Below are positions 7,198 through 16,116 of a stretch of 26,003 nucleotides of DNA, piece by piece. Location: the NCBI GenBank assembly GCA_044450785.1, contig JBIOJM010000123.1, positions 1 to 26,003 on the forward strand, written 5' to 3'. This DNA is from JBIOJM01 sp044450785. GTDB lineage: Bacteria > Planctomycetota > Planctomycetia > Isosphaerales > Isosphaeraceae. The notes beneath the pieces are model-generated. The model did not search any database and was not told where the DNA came from. It saw only the letters and a program-made list of their open reading frames with translations. The position numbers and the translations under genes are program-made. Position 1 is the first letter of the stretch. Each line of letters starts with the position of its first letter.

Positions 7198-8322
7198 ATG
7201 GACTCGAAGAGCCGAGCGCCGGTGTGGGTGTTGTCGTTGGCCGCGGCGACGGTGAGCGGCCTGCTGGTCGTGGGCGGTTGCGCGCTCGACAAGGACAAGA
7301 ATGGGAGCCAGCCCGGCAGCGTGTTCAACCGCGTCGGAGGTCACAGCGGCGAACTCCTCGAGCCCAAGCGCTGTCTGTTGAAGGTGGCGATCGTGAGTCG
7401 ACCCTCTTCTGATCAGGCGATCAGCAACGCGGTCTGGCGGGTTGCCGATGAGCAGGTCATTCCCCCCAAAGAGAGGCGGGCCTGGGAAGTCAACGGCCTT
7501 CGCCTCGGCCGGATCATGGGCGAGCTTCCCCTCGAGCTCGAGGCAGCCCTCAAGGAAACAACTCCTCAGAAGAAGGTCGACCCGACCTGGTTGAACCGGG
7601 ATAGCGGCGAGCCAAGCTTGCTCAAGAGCAGCGAAGCCGTCGAAGAAGCCAGCCTGCTCTTGAACCGGGACAATCGGGTCTTCGGCAATGACTACAAAGA
7701 CGTCAGCGGCTATTTTCGCGTGACGCCGCAGCACGAAGGCGCCAACCTTGTGTCGCTCCGTCTGGTGCCCGAGATCCACTATGGCCCAATCCAGCGCACG
7801 TTTCAGGCGCTGCCCAACGTCGCCGCAATCCAGCCGCAGGAATTCCGGATCAACGACGGCCAGCAAGAGGATACGATCCGCGAGCTGGCCACGACGCTCG
7901 TGCTCGAGCCCGGCCAGGTTGCCGTCATCGGCCTTCGTCCGGACCACAAGCGCAGCCTGGGCAGCTTCCTGCTCAGCCAGTCCGTGGCCCACAGCGACCA
8001 GCGGATCGAGAAGTTGATCCTGATCTGGGCTTCGCGCAACTTGCAGGGGCAGGGCCCGAACGACCGGGAAGCGAACCTGACCGATCGCCCGAGACTGCTC
8101 AAATGGTTGTTGGGGCCGGCGCCGACCCCGAACGCGAGGCCCGTCGCACCCGTGCCGGAAATGCCGGCCGATACCTCGTTACCCGACGAGGTCTTCCCCG
8201 GGGCTGGCATAAATCGACCGCCGGCCAAGGCCGATCCGAAGTCCGCCGCGCCCAAGGAACCCGCCAACACCGGCACAGGCACCGGCACCGCCAAGAGCAG
8301 CCAGGCACCGAGCACGGATTAG
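7198..8322 (+). CDS. Hypothetical lipoprotein
   Basis: 374 residues from ATG 7198. The N-terminus is a type II signal peptide: hydrophobic stretch VWVLSLAAATVSGLLVVGG followed by Cys28 (lipobox VGGC), so the protein is probably lipid-anchored. The middle (~50-300) is a soluble domain of no family I recognise; it has regular strand/helix pattern, for example TTLVLEPGQVAVIGLRPDH and RIEKLILIWASRNLQ. The last ~75 residues are Pro/Ala/Lys-rich and end in a Thr-Gly run (TGTGTGT) encoded by a short ACCGGC-type repeat near 8270-8292, probably a disordered tail. I chose 7198 because the longer frame from GTG 7102 would put ~32 odd residues before the signal peptide. It lies 219 bp before rtcA on the same strand; no functional link is evident. 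Confidence 0.75.
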   Translation: MDSKSRAPVWVLSLAAATVSGLLVVGGCALDKDKNGSQPGSVFNRVGGHSGELLEPKRCLLKVAIVSRPSSDQAISNAVWRVADEQVIPPKERRAWEVNGLRLGRIMGELPLELEAALKETTPQKKVDPTWLNRDSGEPSLLKSSEAVEEASLLLNRDNRVFGNDYKDVSGYFRVTPQHEGANLVSLRLVPEIHYGPIQRTFQALPNVAAIQPQEFRINDGQQEDTIRELATTLVLEPGQVAVIGLRPDHKRSLGSFLLSQSVAHSDQRIEKLILIWASRNLQGQGPNDREANLTDRPRLLKWLLGPAPTPNARPVAPVPEMPADTSLPDEVFPGAGINRPPAKADPKSAAPKEPANTGTGTGTAKSSQAPSTD

Positions 8323-8541
8323 CGCCCGAGCGTCTCGCGGACGTCTTGCGCGTGGATCCCCTTCATCAACGGAGCGACGTCCATGGATGGTTTCCCGGGG
8401 CCGGAGCGGGTACGCTGGCGAGAATGCGGATCGGGAGCGATCGGGACCAGGCCGCGGGCTTGGGTGGCGCACACAGCGCACGCGCCGGCCGCGCCCCACC
8501 GCCTTGGCCGGCCCATGGGGGCGGCTCGTGAGGAGCACCGA

Positions 8542-9624
8542 ATGATGTCCAGGGTGCCGGCGTCGTCCTCGCGCGGGGAACTCGACCGCATCGTGCTCGA
8601 TGGTTCGCGGGGCGAGGGGGGCGGGCAGATCCTGCGGACAGCGCTCACACTGTCGCTCGTGACGGGCAGGCCGTTCCGGATCATCAAGATCCGGGCGAAC
8701 CGGCCCAAGCCGGGGCTGCGGCCGCAGCACCAGAAGGCCGTCCTGGCGGCGGCGGCGCTCGGGCAGGCCACGGTGATCGGCGACAACGTCGGTTCGCGCG
8801 AGCTGACGTTCTCGCCGGGAGCGTACGCGCCCCACGACTTGTCGATCGACATCGGTACGGCGGGCTCGACCGGCCTGGTGCTCCAGACCCTGCATCTACC
8901 CCTGGCGCTCTTGGCCCAAGCACCGACGCGGCTGGTCCTCTCCGGTGGCACATTCAATCCCAAGGCGCCGGCCTTCCTGTTCCTCGAGGCCACCTGGCGC
9001 GCCTATCTCGCTGCATTCGGCATGCCGCTCGGCCTCACGATGCTCTCGGCCGGCTTTTATCCGCGCGGGGGCGGCCGGCTCGACGCCTGGATCGAGCCGG
9101 CGCCGGCGCCTTCGCCATTCGTCCGGACCGGCCGCGGTCCTTTACGAAGGCTGCACGGAATCGCCGGAGTCGCCAACCTCCGCGACGACATCGCCCGCCG
9201 GATGTGCGACCGGGCGATCGAGCGCCTGGCGGCGCAGGGCCTCCCGGCCGAGATCGAGTGCGTGCGCTGGCCCAGCCCGGGGCAGGGGGCCGCGCTCTGC
9301 CTCACTGCTGAGCACGAGGGAATCATCCCGGCCACATTCGTTGGCCTGGGCGAGCGCGGAAAGCCCTCGGAGTCCGTCGCCGACGAAGCCATCGAGCAGC
9401 TTCTCGCCTTCGAGGCCGTCGAGGATGCCGCGGTCGACCCTCATTCCGCCGATCAGATCCTCCTTCCCCTCGCCTTCGCCGCGGGACGCAGCGAGTTCAC
9501 TGTTTCGGAGGTCACCGAGCACCTCCGTACCAACGCCGAAACCATCCGCGCCTTCCTCGACCGCTCGATCACCATCCTCGAACCGGAGGGCGACAACCAG
9601 CCCGGGCGGGTCGCGATCGGATGA
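8542..9624 (+). CDS. rtcA: RNA 3'-terminal phosphate cyclase
   Basis: 360 residues, close to the usual ~340. RtcA uses ATP to convert an RNA 3'-phosphate to a 2',3'-cyclic phosphate through a covalent RtcA-AMP intermediate; it takes part in RNA end healing. Family signatures: GEGGGQILRTALTLS (24-38), RPKPGLRPQH (54-63), GSTGLVLQTLHLPL (108-121), GFYPRGGG (171-178), and PHSADQILLPLA, where His301 matches the nucleotidyl-carrying His of the HxADQ motif. Start: AGGAG at 8531-8535 is 6 nt before ATG 8542 and 9 nt before ATG 8545, so either Met is possible; the longer frame from 8383 lacks a ribosome site. No rtcB ligase or rtcR regulator is adjacent, so it is not in the E. coli type operon. It converges on the rbfA-like gene. 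Confidence 0.93.
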   Translation: MMSRVPASSSRGELDRIVLDGSRGEGGGQILRTALTLSLVTGRPFRIIKIRANRPKPGLRPQHQKAVLAAAALGQATVIGDNVGSRELTFSPGAYAPHDLSIDIGTAGSTGLVLQTLHLPLALLAQAPTRLVLSGGTFNPKAPAFLFLEATWRAYLAAFGMPLGLTMLSAGFYPRGGGRLDAWIEPAPAPSPFVRTGRGPLRRLHGIAGVANLRDDIARRMCDRAIERLAAQGLPAEIECVRWPSPGQGAALCLTAEHEGIIPATFVGLGERGKPSESVADEAIEQLLAFEAVEDAAVDPHSADQILLPLAFAAGRSEFTVSEVTEHLRTNAETIRAFLDRSITILEPEGDNQPGRVAIG

Positions 9625-9630
9625 TAGTCG

Positions 9631-9643
9631 GTTAGCGGCTAAC
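9631..9643. repeat. Small palindrome between convergent genes
   Basis: GTTAGC-G-GCTAAC, a 6-bp perfect inverted repeat with a 1-base centre, lies in the 45-bp gap between the convergent rtcA and rbfA-like genes. There is no T-run, so a standard intrinsic terminator is not supported. Its role is unknown. Confidence 0.3.
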
Positions 9644-9669
9644 GAGCCGGGCGCGCGTCTTGCGTGTTG

Positions 9670-10134
9670 TCATGACTCGATCGTGGTCAAAGCGGGCTCA
9701 GCCAGTCGATAGAGCAGCGATGGGGCTCGCTTGCGGGTGACGGCCGCGGCGACCTCGGACCGCAGGTGGCCGCTGGCGTGCTCGAGGTGCTCGAGCACGG
9801 CCACAGGCGCGAACGCAGCCTGTGGCTGGCCGTCCACCGGCATCACGCTCACCAGCAGCCGCGAGGCGTCGGGGAAGGGCACGACGTCGACGACATGCAG
9901 GCCCTGGAGCACGTCGTCGCCGCATTCGGCCAGGACCTCGTCGAGCGTCACGGCGACCTGCCGGCAGAGCTGGCACGCCTTGCGCTCGATCGCGCGTAAT
10001 TCCGGTCCGTCGCGGCGGCCGCTCCCTTTGCGCGATCTTCGCCGCGCTCGCGGATGCGGATCCTGACAGTCGTCGTCGCCGAGCTCGGCGCAGAGCGAGC
10101 GGACTTGCTCTTTCAGAGGTATATGATGTCTCAT
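9670..10134 (-). CDS. rbfA: Ribosome-binding factor A-like protein
   Basis: 154 residues. RbfA binds the 30S subunit and assists late 16S rRNA processing. Residues ~50-150 match the family's KH-like pattern: helix KACQLCRQVAVTLDEVLAE, strand LHVVDVVPFPDASRLLVSVM, helix VAVLEHLEHASGHLRSEVAAAV, then the RKRAPSLLYRLAEPAL strand, equivalent to the 'lR..P.L.F' ending of RbfA. The N-terminal ~45 residues are a charged extension. The protein is a little longer than the usual 115-135. The start ATG 10134 overlaps the stop of an upstream frame as ATGA, which suggests translational coupling in the ancestral operon. The usual infB neighbour is not present in the window. Confidence 0.7.
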   Translation of the reverse strand: MRHHIPLKEQVRSLCAELGDDDCQDPHPRARRRSRKGSGRRDGPELRAIERKACQLCRQVAVTLDEVLAECGDDVLQGLHVVDVVPFPDASRLLVSVMPVDGQPQAAFAPVAVLEHLEHASGHLRSEVAAAVTRKRAPSLLYRLAEPALTTIES

Positions 10135-10412
10135 GATGACTCTCGCGAATCTCGATCAAAAAGCTGATTGATTCGATCCGTACTGAGGGCCCGTCGCGCC
10201 GATCGGCGCAGCCAGTGCCGGCCGATCGAAGAGATCGGGTCCAACGCGGTGAGAGCCTGATCCGCCGCCCGGGCCGTAGGGCCGATGGGCTGCGATCGCG
10301 GTCCAGTGCCTCGGTCAGAGCGTCCCGTGCGCGGGGCTCAGGCTCGACGATACACTCATGCAAGAAATCGTTCGAATCGTCGGCCTCCTTTGGGTCGTGG
10401 GGAATGAGACAT
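10131..10412 (-). pseudogene. Broken small reading frame coupled to rbfA
   Basis: The minus strand before rbfA shows coding-like pieces in two frames. One, ending in TGA at 10133-10131, reads QALTALDPISSIGRHWLRRS then ARRALSTDRINQLFDRDSRE, has no start codon in its open stretch, and overlaps the rbfA ATG as ATGA. The preceding piece, in another frame, reads PKEADDSNDFLHECIVEPEP then RARDALTEALDRD. A short start MSHSPRPK at ATG 10412 is back in the first frame. Joining them needs two compensating indels, near 10395 and 10285. The whole would be ~90 residues of no family I recognise. It could be a decayed gene or an intact gene with assembly indels. Confidence 0.35.
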
Positions 10413-10461
10413 GAAGTGGAGAGCGTGCAATCACACCTGTACGATGATCGACACCTTAATA

Positions 10462-10491
10462 ATCATAGTAGCGACCTGCTCCAGAAAGCAA
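10462..10491 (-). promoter_or_regulatory. Candidate promoter for the rbfA unit
   Basis: Reading the minus strand, TTGCTT (10491-10486) and TATGAT (10467-10462) are separated by 18 bp. Transcription would start near 10455, about 40 nt before the ATG of the broken small frame and ~320 nt before rbfA. Confidence 0.3.
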
Positions 10492-10606
10492 CTCCTCCCT
10501 CTTACGTCGTGATCCGCGGTGCACCCTGGACGACCTCCGATCCCGGGCGTACCATCGTTTGAGCATCACACCTCGAATTCGCTCGATCGCTGCTCGGAGC
10601 ATCACC

Positions 10607-12106
10607 ATGGGGGAGCAAGTCGGCTCTCAAGCGGGACCTGAGTCTGGTTCGGGGTCTGCTCAGGGACCGGGCGCTCCGATTGGTGAATTGAAAGCTCCGT
10701 CATCGTCTCCGGCCGCGCCGAAGTGGGCGTGGCTGGTCGTCGTGCTCCTGTTCGTGATGAACGTGTTCATCTGGGTCGATCTCTGGCTCTTGATGGTGCA
10801 GTTGGAGAGCGTTCGCGATCAGCTCGGTCTCACCCGGAGCCAGGCCGGCTGGCTCTCAACCGTACTGCTTCTGAGTTCGGCCGCGGCGTGTCCGCCGATC
10901 GGCTATCTGGCCGACCGGGTGAGGCGTCCGCGGCTGCTGGCCGTGGGTTTCGCCGTCTGGAGCTTGGCGACGGTCTCGACCGGTATGGCCCAGTCGTACG
11001 ACCAGATTCAAGTGGCTCGCGCCTTGGTGGGAGTGGGAGGAGCGATCTTCGGGGTGGTTGCGCTGTCGATCCTGATGGATCTGTTCCCGCGCACGGTGCG
11101 CGCCCGGGTGCTTGCGGTCTTTTTCCTGGCCGTGCCGCTCGGCGCGGCGCTGGGGTTGAGCCTGGGCGCAGCCCTTGGCGAGCTGACGGGCTGGCAGACG
11201 GCGTTTCTGGCGGCGGGCGCGCCCGGGTTGATGCTGGCGCTCGTCGCACTGACCATGCCCGACCCGGTGCGCGGGGCGAGTGAAGGGGTCGACGTCCAGC
11301 GGCTGCGGCTGCACGAGCAGGTCGGGCCGAGCCGCGAGGATTATGTCGACCTGATGGTCAATTCCTCATATACCTATTCCGTATTCGGAATCACGTTTTC
11401 GTCGTTTGCCTTGGCCGGTCTGGTCTACTGGTCCAAGAGCTTCTTGACCGTGGCAAAGGGTTTGTCGGAGGCCCAGACCAACACGCCGCTCGGCTTGACG
11501 TTTCTGGGGGCGGCGATCGCCGGCACGGCCGCAGGCGGCTGGCTGGCCGACTGGGCCTCGAAGGCCAGGCCCCGAGCGATCTTCATCGTCCCCGGGCTGG
11601 CGACGCTCTTGGCGATTCCGTGTGTCCTGGCGGCGATCTACGGCCGGAGCGTGCCCTTGATCTTCGGGGGCTTGTTCCTGGCCGAAGGCGTGATGTTCAT
11701 GAACGTGGTGCCGTGCTACACGATCATCTCCAACGTGGTGATGCCCAATATGCGGGCGGTGGCCTGCGCGGTGGCCCTGGCGGCTGTTCATCTGCTGGGC
11801 GACATCTGGTCGCCGACCCTGATGGGCTGGGCGGTTGACACGTTCGCCCACTCCGACTCGATGGCCACCGGCTTCGGGCAGGCGCTGGCCGCGCTGGGAG
11901 CGGTCCCCGTGGCTCAGCCCGGCCGCGACCCGGAAAACTTGACGGCCGGCATGCTCGTCGTGGTGCCGGCCCTTTTGATCTCTGGAATCGTCCTCCTGTC
12001 AGGCTCGCGCCACTTGCCCCGCGAGATGGCGCTGATGCTCGCCAAGCTGAGGGCGGCCCCGAGCCGCCGGGTCGCGCGCCGGCCGGGCGCCGGCCCGCGA
12101 CGATAA
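10607..12106 (+). CDS. Major facilitator superfamily transporter
   Basis: 499 residues with about 12 membrane helices; the first begins at WAWLVVVLLFVMNVFIWVDL. The MFS motif A between helices 2 and 3 is clear: GYLADRVRRPRLL (99-111). Helix 4/5 region RALVGVGGAIFGV and the central loop (~220-250, hydrophilic, DPVRGASEGVDVQRLRLHEQ) are typical. The arrangement resembles the spinster-like/anion-cation symporter branch, but the substrate cannot be named. Start: GGAG at 10596-10599 is 7 nt before ATG 10607, and the longer TTG frame from 10559 lacks this. The N-terminal ~38 residues are a Gly/Ser/Pro-rich cytosolic tail, and the C-terminus is Arg/Pro-rich. Single gene, no co-transcribed enzyme that hints at the cargo. 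Confidence 0.88.
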   Translation: MGEQVGSQAGPESGSGSAQGPGAPIGELKAPSSSPAAPKWAWLVVVLLFVMNVFIWVDLWLLMVQLESVRDQLGLTRSQAGWLSTVLLLSSAAACPPIGYLADRVRRPRLLAVGFAVWSLATVSTGMAQSYDQIQVARALVGVGGAIFGVVALSILMDLFPRTVRARVLAVFFLAVPLGAALGLSLGAALGELTGWQTAFLAAGAPGLMLALVALTMPDPVRGASEGVDVQRLRLHEQVGPSREDYVDLMVNSSYTYSVFGITFSSFALAGLVYWSKSFLTVAKGLSEAQTNTPLGLTFLGAAIAGTAAGGWLADWASKARPRAIFIVPGLATLLAIPCVLAAIYGRSVPLIFGGLFLAEGVMFMNVVPCYTIISNVVMPNMRAVACAVALAAVHLLGDIWSPTLMGWAVDTFAHSDSMATGFGQALAALGAVPVAQPGRDPENLTAGMLVVVPALLISGIVLLSGSRHLPREMALMLAKLRAAPSRRVARRPGAGPRR

Positions 12107-12296
12107 AAATATGAGATTAGCGGTCGTAGCGTTTGCAGCGATTATTCGATGAGGCTTTCCGTCACGGGCGTCTTGTATTCAACACAGACCTCGACGAATC
12201 TGGGAGGAACTTTCAATTCTCGTTCTATGAGTTCTTCGGAAGGACTCGTCGGACCCCTTCTCAGGGACGGGCCACCGCGAATCTCGAAGAACTCCA

Positions 12297-15200
12297 ATGA
12301 CGTTTCGGGCACCTGGGCGGGGACGGCGGTTTTTCCCCGGAATCGCGCACCTCGAATCCCGCCGGATGTTGGCGGCGGTGCTGACCTGTCTCGGCCAGGA
12401 CGGTCAGGACCTGGTCGGTCCCGACGCATCGCAGGGTCCTGACGGGATTCAGGACCTTCATTTGCAATTATCCGGCCTCACCGGCGCGGTCAACCAGATC
12501 GTCATCAAGGCGCCGGGCGGTTTTGAATGGGCGACCGAGCCCGATCCGACTGGGGCTGCGCTGGCGGAGTACTTCCCATCGTCAAGCCCAAGCCAGGGCG
12601 ACCTCTACATCAACCCGCAGGTCAAGAGCGACCTGGCTGTCTCGGGTGGCTCGTTGCCACTCGGTGGTTCCACGGGTAGCCTGATCCGCCTCGCAAACGG
12701 CGTGAGCCTTTCCGTCTCGATCGATTATCAGGGCCAGACCAGCCCTGGCACCGCGAGCGTCGCTGTATCGGGCCTGGTCTCTCCCACCGATCCCATGCCC
12801 CCGATTGCCAGTCCGGGCAACGTGGTGGGCACGTTCCAGGTGACGGATCAAGGCCAGGACGGCACCGGGGGAGCCTACGGTACCGGATTCGCGCACCTGG
12901 TGGTGACCGCGCCCGGCGGGGTCAGCTTCGATTGGGGCACGTTCAGCCAGGTGGTCTGGGGGCTCAGCGATCAGGCAGGGCTCGCCTGGGACAGCACGAG
13001 CGCCACCTTGGGGCACAACCATATCTATGCAACCTTGAGGACGAATGCCGCGAACGTGGCGGACCTGTATTTTGCGCCACAGCGCGACGAGGCGCCGGCC
13101 GGCGGGTCGACCTTGCCGACGATGCTGCTCCGCGTGGCCTTACCGAGCGACGCCAATGTCTACGTCTCTCCCTTCATCGGCACGAACTGGGACGTGAGTG
13201 CGAGGACCAATGCGATCAATGCGCAAGCGCCTCCCAGTGCGGCGCCCTTGACCGAGGCCCAGTTGCGCAGCGACCTGATGTCCACCAGCCCCCAGTATGA
13301 CACGATCGACTTGCCCGCCAACATCACGATCGTGATCACCCAGCCGCTCGAGATCACCCACTCGGTCAAGATCGTCGGGAACAACGCGACACTGCTGTTC
13401 CAGCAAGGCAGCACGGCGGCTTGGCCGGCTGCCGCGTCGGGGGCAATCTACGTCGAAGAGCCTGCCTACACGAACATCCAGCTCGAGCTGGACGATTTCA
13501 CGATCAAGTTTGACATGAGCTCCCCGATCCGCTGGAGCAACCCGACCGGAGCTGGGCCGTCGGTCTATGACTCGGAGAACAACCCGGGCGGTGTCTCGCA
13601 CGCGGTGATCGATACGCGAGACTCGAATACAAACCTGAACATGACCGTGCTCACGCTGAGCAAGATGGCGATCGACGGCCCGCCGGCGTTCGATGGTTCT
13701 TCGTTTTCGAGTCTCCAGGCGCAGCTCGCGCAAGCAGGAGATTACACGCACCAGTACGTGGGAGAGCAGGCGTTGGATTTGATCATGACCAACGACTGCG
13801 ACAACGGGACGATTGCGGGCTCGACCTTCCAGGGCGGAGCGATCGAGGCCTTCGGCGGGCCCTGGAACATCACGGGCAACACGGTCCTGGGGTCGACGGC
13901 CGGCACGTATTCGCCGGATGCCTTCGCCCTCCACTCGCCGCACGACGTCCTCCTCGAAGGCAATCAGGTAACACAATCCGATCCCAACGGCCGGGAGTTT
14001 CGATTGGTGGGTCTCGCCGTCTCCGGATTCAATGACGTCATCGAGGGCAATTCCTTCGGCGGCGGGGCAGGCCAGATCGGCAACGAGCTTGGCTATTCGG
14101 CGTTCACGGGCCAGTTCGGGGGCATCAACGATCCCGAGATCATCCTGGCGGAGAGTACCTACGGCGTGCTGTTCGAGGGGAGGCCGGGAGCCATCTCGGG
14201 AGACGGCCGGCTGCTCGTCCTCCCCAACCTGAGAGCGTCTGCCTTTCCCGGCTTCACGGGGCCTGGCATGGTGGTCTCGATCCTGGCCGGCGTCAACAGC
14301 GATGGTGCGCCGGACATGAACACGGCCGGCGAGTGGTTTCGGGTCGCGCAGCAGGTGAGTCTCACCGGCAACAATACCATCGAGCTGCTCATGCAAGACC
14401 CGTTGCCCGCAATGCCACCGGGCGGCTACTACGTGGTCGAGGTCACGGCTGGGTTTGTGAACAACGCTTTCATCGATAACACGCTCGACATGACCGGCAA
14501 GTCGTCCACCGGCATCGTGCTCGATGGTGAGGACTACGGGTCGCAGATCACCGGCAACCACTTCGTCGGCGGGACGATCTACGACAACGTTTACACGGGA
14601 ACCGCGATCTCCCTGGGCGCCGCAATTGGCTCGGCGCCCAGTGGAAACGGCGCATTCCCTTTGCCCGCGTGCTGGACCGCCCTGCCCAACCTGGGCGCGA
14701 GCATCGAGGGTAACACCATCGATGATTCGCTTGGAGGGATCTTGATCGGAGTACAACATTCTGTGAATTACTGGGGAGCGCAAGTTGCCACCACTTCGGA
14801 GACAGGCCGCGTCTTCCTCACAGCCGCGGTAAGCGGCAACACGTTCGAGTATGATTCGAGTTTCCTCAGTTCGTGGGCGGCTTCCTCGATTGCGGACGGC
14901 AACGACCCGGCCCAGAATTCAACGCCACCGACCGTGACGATCGGCAGCGGATTCTCGGCCGAGCCGCCCGGTCCTCACGGCAGCCCTCGATTCCCCTGGA
15001 CCGCCGGCAACGCCATCACCGTCAATGGCAATGACGCGCCGATCTTCGTCGACCCGATCGAGAACGTCGTGACGATCCAGGGTAACTCCGCCCAGGTGAT
15101 CGCGGCGGATGGGACCATCACGACCGAGAGCGGCCCGTCCGGCCAGGTCTACTGCGGTATCGTCAATGGCGCGGTCGATTCGCCCAGGATTACTCCCCAG

Positions 15201-15326
15201 ACGTACAACAATCAGCCTTATTTTCCCTTCAATCTCGACAACCTGGACATCACGGCCGCCCCTCCGGGACTCCGTTGCCCCCGCCGCCGCCGCCGTCTCC
15301 GGCTCCGGCGCCGCCCACGAACGTGA
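12297..15326 (+). CDS. Large exported right-handed beta-helix protein (N-terminal part, frameshifted)
   Basis: 1009 residues from ATG 12297. The N-terminus RRFFPGIAHLESRRMLAA carries the LExRxxLA motif found near the start of many planctomycete exported proteins. Residues ~25-320 are Gly/Ser/Thr-rich beta domains. From ~330 the protein has parallel beta-helix character: DTIDLPANITIVITQPLEIT, then many N-x-[FIV]-x-x-N-type rungs such as NITGNTVLG, VLLEGNQV, VIEGNSFGG, QITGNHFVGG, SIEGNTID and AVSGNTFEY. Such folds occur in polysaccharide lyases/hydrolases and adhesins; no catalytic set can be identified. The last ~20 residues (RCPRRRRRLRLRRRPRT) are out of frame: adding one base around 15264-15270 (GGG to GGGG) turns them into a Pro-rich linker that runs into the Fn3 region listed next. 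No strong Shine-Dalgarno is seen. Confidence 0.78.
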   Translation: MTFRAPGRGRRFFPGIAHLESRRMLAAVLTCLGQDGQDLVGPDASQGPDGIQDLHLQLSGLTGAVNQIVIKAPGGFEWATEPDPTGAALAEYFPSSSPSQGDLYINPQVKSDLAVSGGSLPLGGSTGSLIRLANGVSLSVSIDYQGQTSPGTASVAVSGLVSPTDPMPPIASPGNVVGTFQVTDQGQDGTGGAYGTGFAHLVVTAPGGVSFDWGTFSQVVWGLSDQAGLAWDSTSATLGHNHIYATLRTNAANVADLYFAPQRDEAPAGGSTLPTMLLRVALPSDANVYVSPFIGTNWDVSARTNAINAQAPPSAAPLTEAQLRSDLMSTSPQYDTIDLPANITIVITQPLEITHSVKIVGNNATLLFQQGSTAAWPAAASGAIYVEEPAYTNIQLELDDFTIKFDMSSPIRWSNPTGAGPSVYDSENNPGGVSHAVIDTRDSNTNLNMTVLTLSKMAIDGPPAFDGSSFSSLQAQLAQAGDYTHQYVGEQALDLIMTNDCDNGTIAGSTFQGGAIEAFGGPWNITGNTVLGSTAGTYSPDAFALHSPHDVLLEGNQVTQSDPNGREFRLVGLAVSGFNDVIEGNSFGGGAGQIGNELGYSAFTGQFGGINDPEIILAESTYGVLFEGRPGAISGDGRLLVLPNLRASAFPGFTGPGMVVSILAGVNSDGAPDMNTAGEWFRVAQQVSLTGNNTIELLMQDPLPAMPPGGYYVVEVTAGFVNNAFIDNTLDMTGKSSTGIVLDGEDYGSQITGNHFVGGTIYDNVYTGTAISLGAAIGSAPSGNGAFPLPACWTALPNLGASIEGNTIDDSLGGILIGVQHSVNYWGAQVATTSETGRVFLTAAVSGNTFEYDSSFLSSWAASSIADGNDPAQNSTPPTVTIGSGFSAEPPGPHGSPRFPWTAGNAITVNGNDAPIFVDPIENVVTIQGNSAQVIAADGTITTESGPSGQVYCGIVNGAVDSPRITPQTYNNQPYFPFNLDNLDITAAPPGLRCPRRRRRLRLRRRPRT

Positions 15327-15967
15327 GTGCCGGCCTGGCCGGCCGGAATGAGGTCAGTCTCTCATGGGTTGGATCGACGGGCGTTTCGCAATACGTCGTG
15401 GAGAGGAGCCCGGACGGCAGCACATGGTCCGTGGTCGCGGCGGCCGTCACGGCAACCAGCTTCTTCGATTCCGGTCTCAATTTCTCGACGACCTACTACT
15501 ACCGTGTCATGGCAATTTCCAATGCGGGCAACTCGCCCGCGAGCTCGATCGTCAGTGCCCAGACGGAGGCTCAGCCCGACGTCCTGTCGGCCCAGTCGCT
15601 GGTCCTGACTGCGACCCGCGGATCGTTGTTCAGCGGAGCCGTGGCGACCTTCACGGATGCAAATGCCATAACCGGTACAGCGCGGTTCATCGCGACCATC
15701 AACTGGGGCGATGGAACGTTCGGACAGGGCGCGGTCAGTGGAGGGGACGGCACGTTCCTGATCAGCGGCGCGCACACGTATGCGAAGGTGGGCGTTTTCG
15801 CGGTGCAAGTGACGGTGACCATGTCCTGGCCGGACCAGGCGAGCGCGTCGGCGACCGGCACCGCCCAGGTGGGCACGCCGGCAAAGCATCGACCGCTCGC
15901 ACGGCCTCGAGCCGTCCATCATCCTCTGAAAAAGGCCCTACGGCTGGCGAAGCGGCGCATCCGGTAG
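15275..15967 (+). CDS. Fn3 and PKD-like C-terminal part of the beta-helix protein (frame-shifted)
   Basis: 230 codons in the +2 frame relative to the preceding gene, overlapping its 3' end by 52 bp. The frame starts in the linker (TTG 15275, LPPPPPPSPAPAPP), then an Fn3 domain (~14-100: NEVSLSWVGS…YVVERSPDGSTW…TTYYYRVMAISNAGNSPAS), then a PKD-like domain (~105-200) with the W-GDGT signature in INWGDGTFGQG and the H-x-Y-x-x-x-G motif in AHTYAKVGVF. The tail is basic (LKKALRLAKRRIR). It has no signal peptide or ribosome site, so alone it would be a non-exported fragment. I infer it is the C-terminus of one ~1220-residue protein split by a single-base frameshift. Confidence 0.7.
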   Translation: MPPPPPPSPAPAPPTNVSAGLAGRNEVSLSWVGSTGVSQYVVERSPDGSTWSVVAAAVTATSFFDSGLNFSTTYYYRVMAISNAGNSPASSIVSAQTEAQPDVLSAQSLVLTATRGSLFSGAVATFTDANAITGTARFIATINWGDGTFGQGAVSGGDGTFLISGAHTYAKVGVFAVQVTVTMSWPDQASASATGTAQVGTPAKHRPLARPRAVHHPLKKALRLAKRRIR

Positions 15968-16116
15968 CGCGGGTCTTCCCACTTCTCCGCGGACGCGCAA
16001 GGCGATCTCGTTCAGGCCGTCGTCACGATTTCCTCCGCCCAGACAATTCACGTCGACGCCACCTTCCACTAGAATCAGGTGCATTCGACTTGAACCTCTT
16101 TGACGGAGCCATGTCC

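Noticed and set aside
9631..9643. Intrinsic terminator between rtcA and rbfA
   Set aside because: The palindrome is short and lacks a following T-run on either strand.
12142..12260. Minus-strand reading between the MFS and beta-helix genes, PSEELIERELKVPPRFVEVC followed by VEYKTPVTESLIE
   Set aside because: It looks protein-like but the open frame continues upstream into the beta-helix gene with nonsense content, has no start, and matches no family I can name. A translated search would be needed.
13140..14783. 547-codon minus-strand frame inside the beta-helix gene
   Set aside because: Antisense shadow of a repetitive gene; no start site or domain pattern.
15364..16116. Upstream extension of the malate dehydrogenase frame (582-codon ORF)
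   Set aside because: This part lies antiphase over the Fn3/PKD coding sequence; MDH length and the GGAG site fix the start at 16117.
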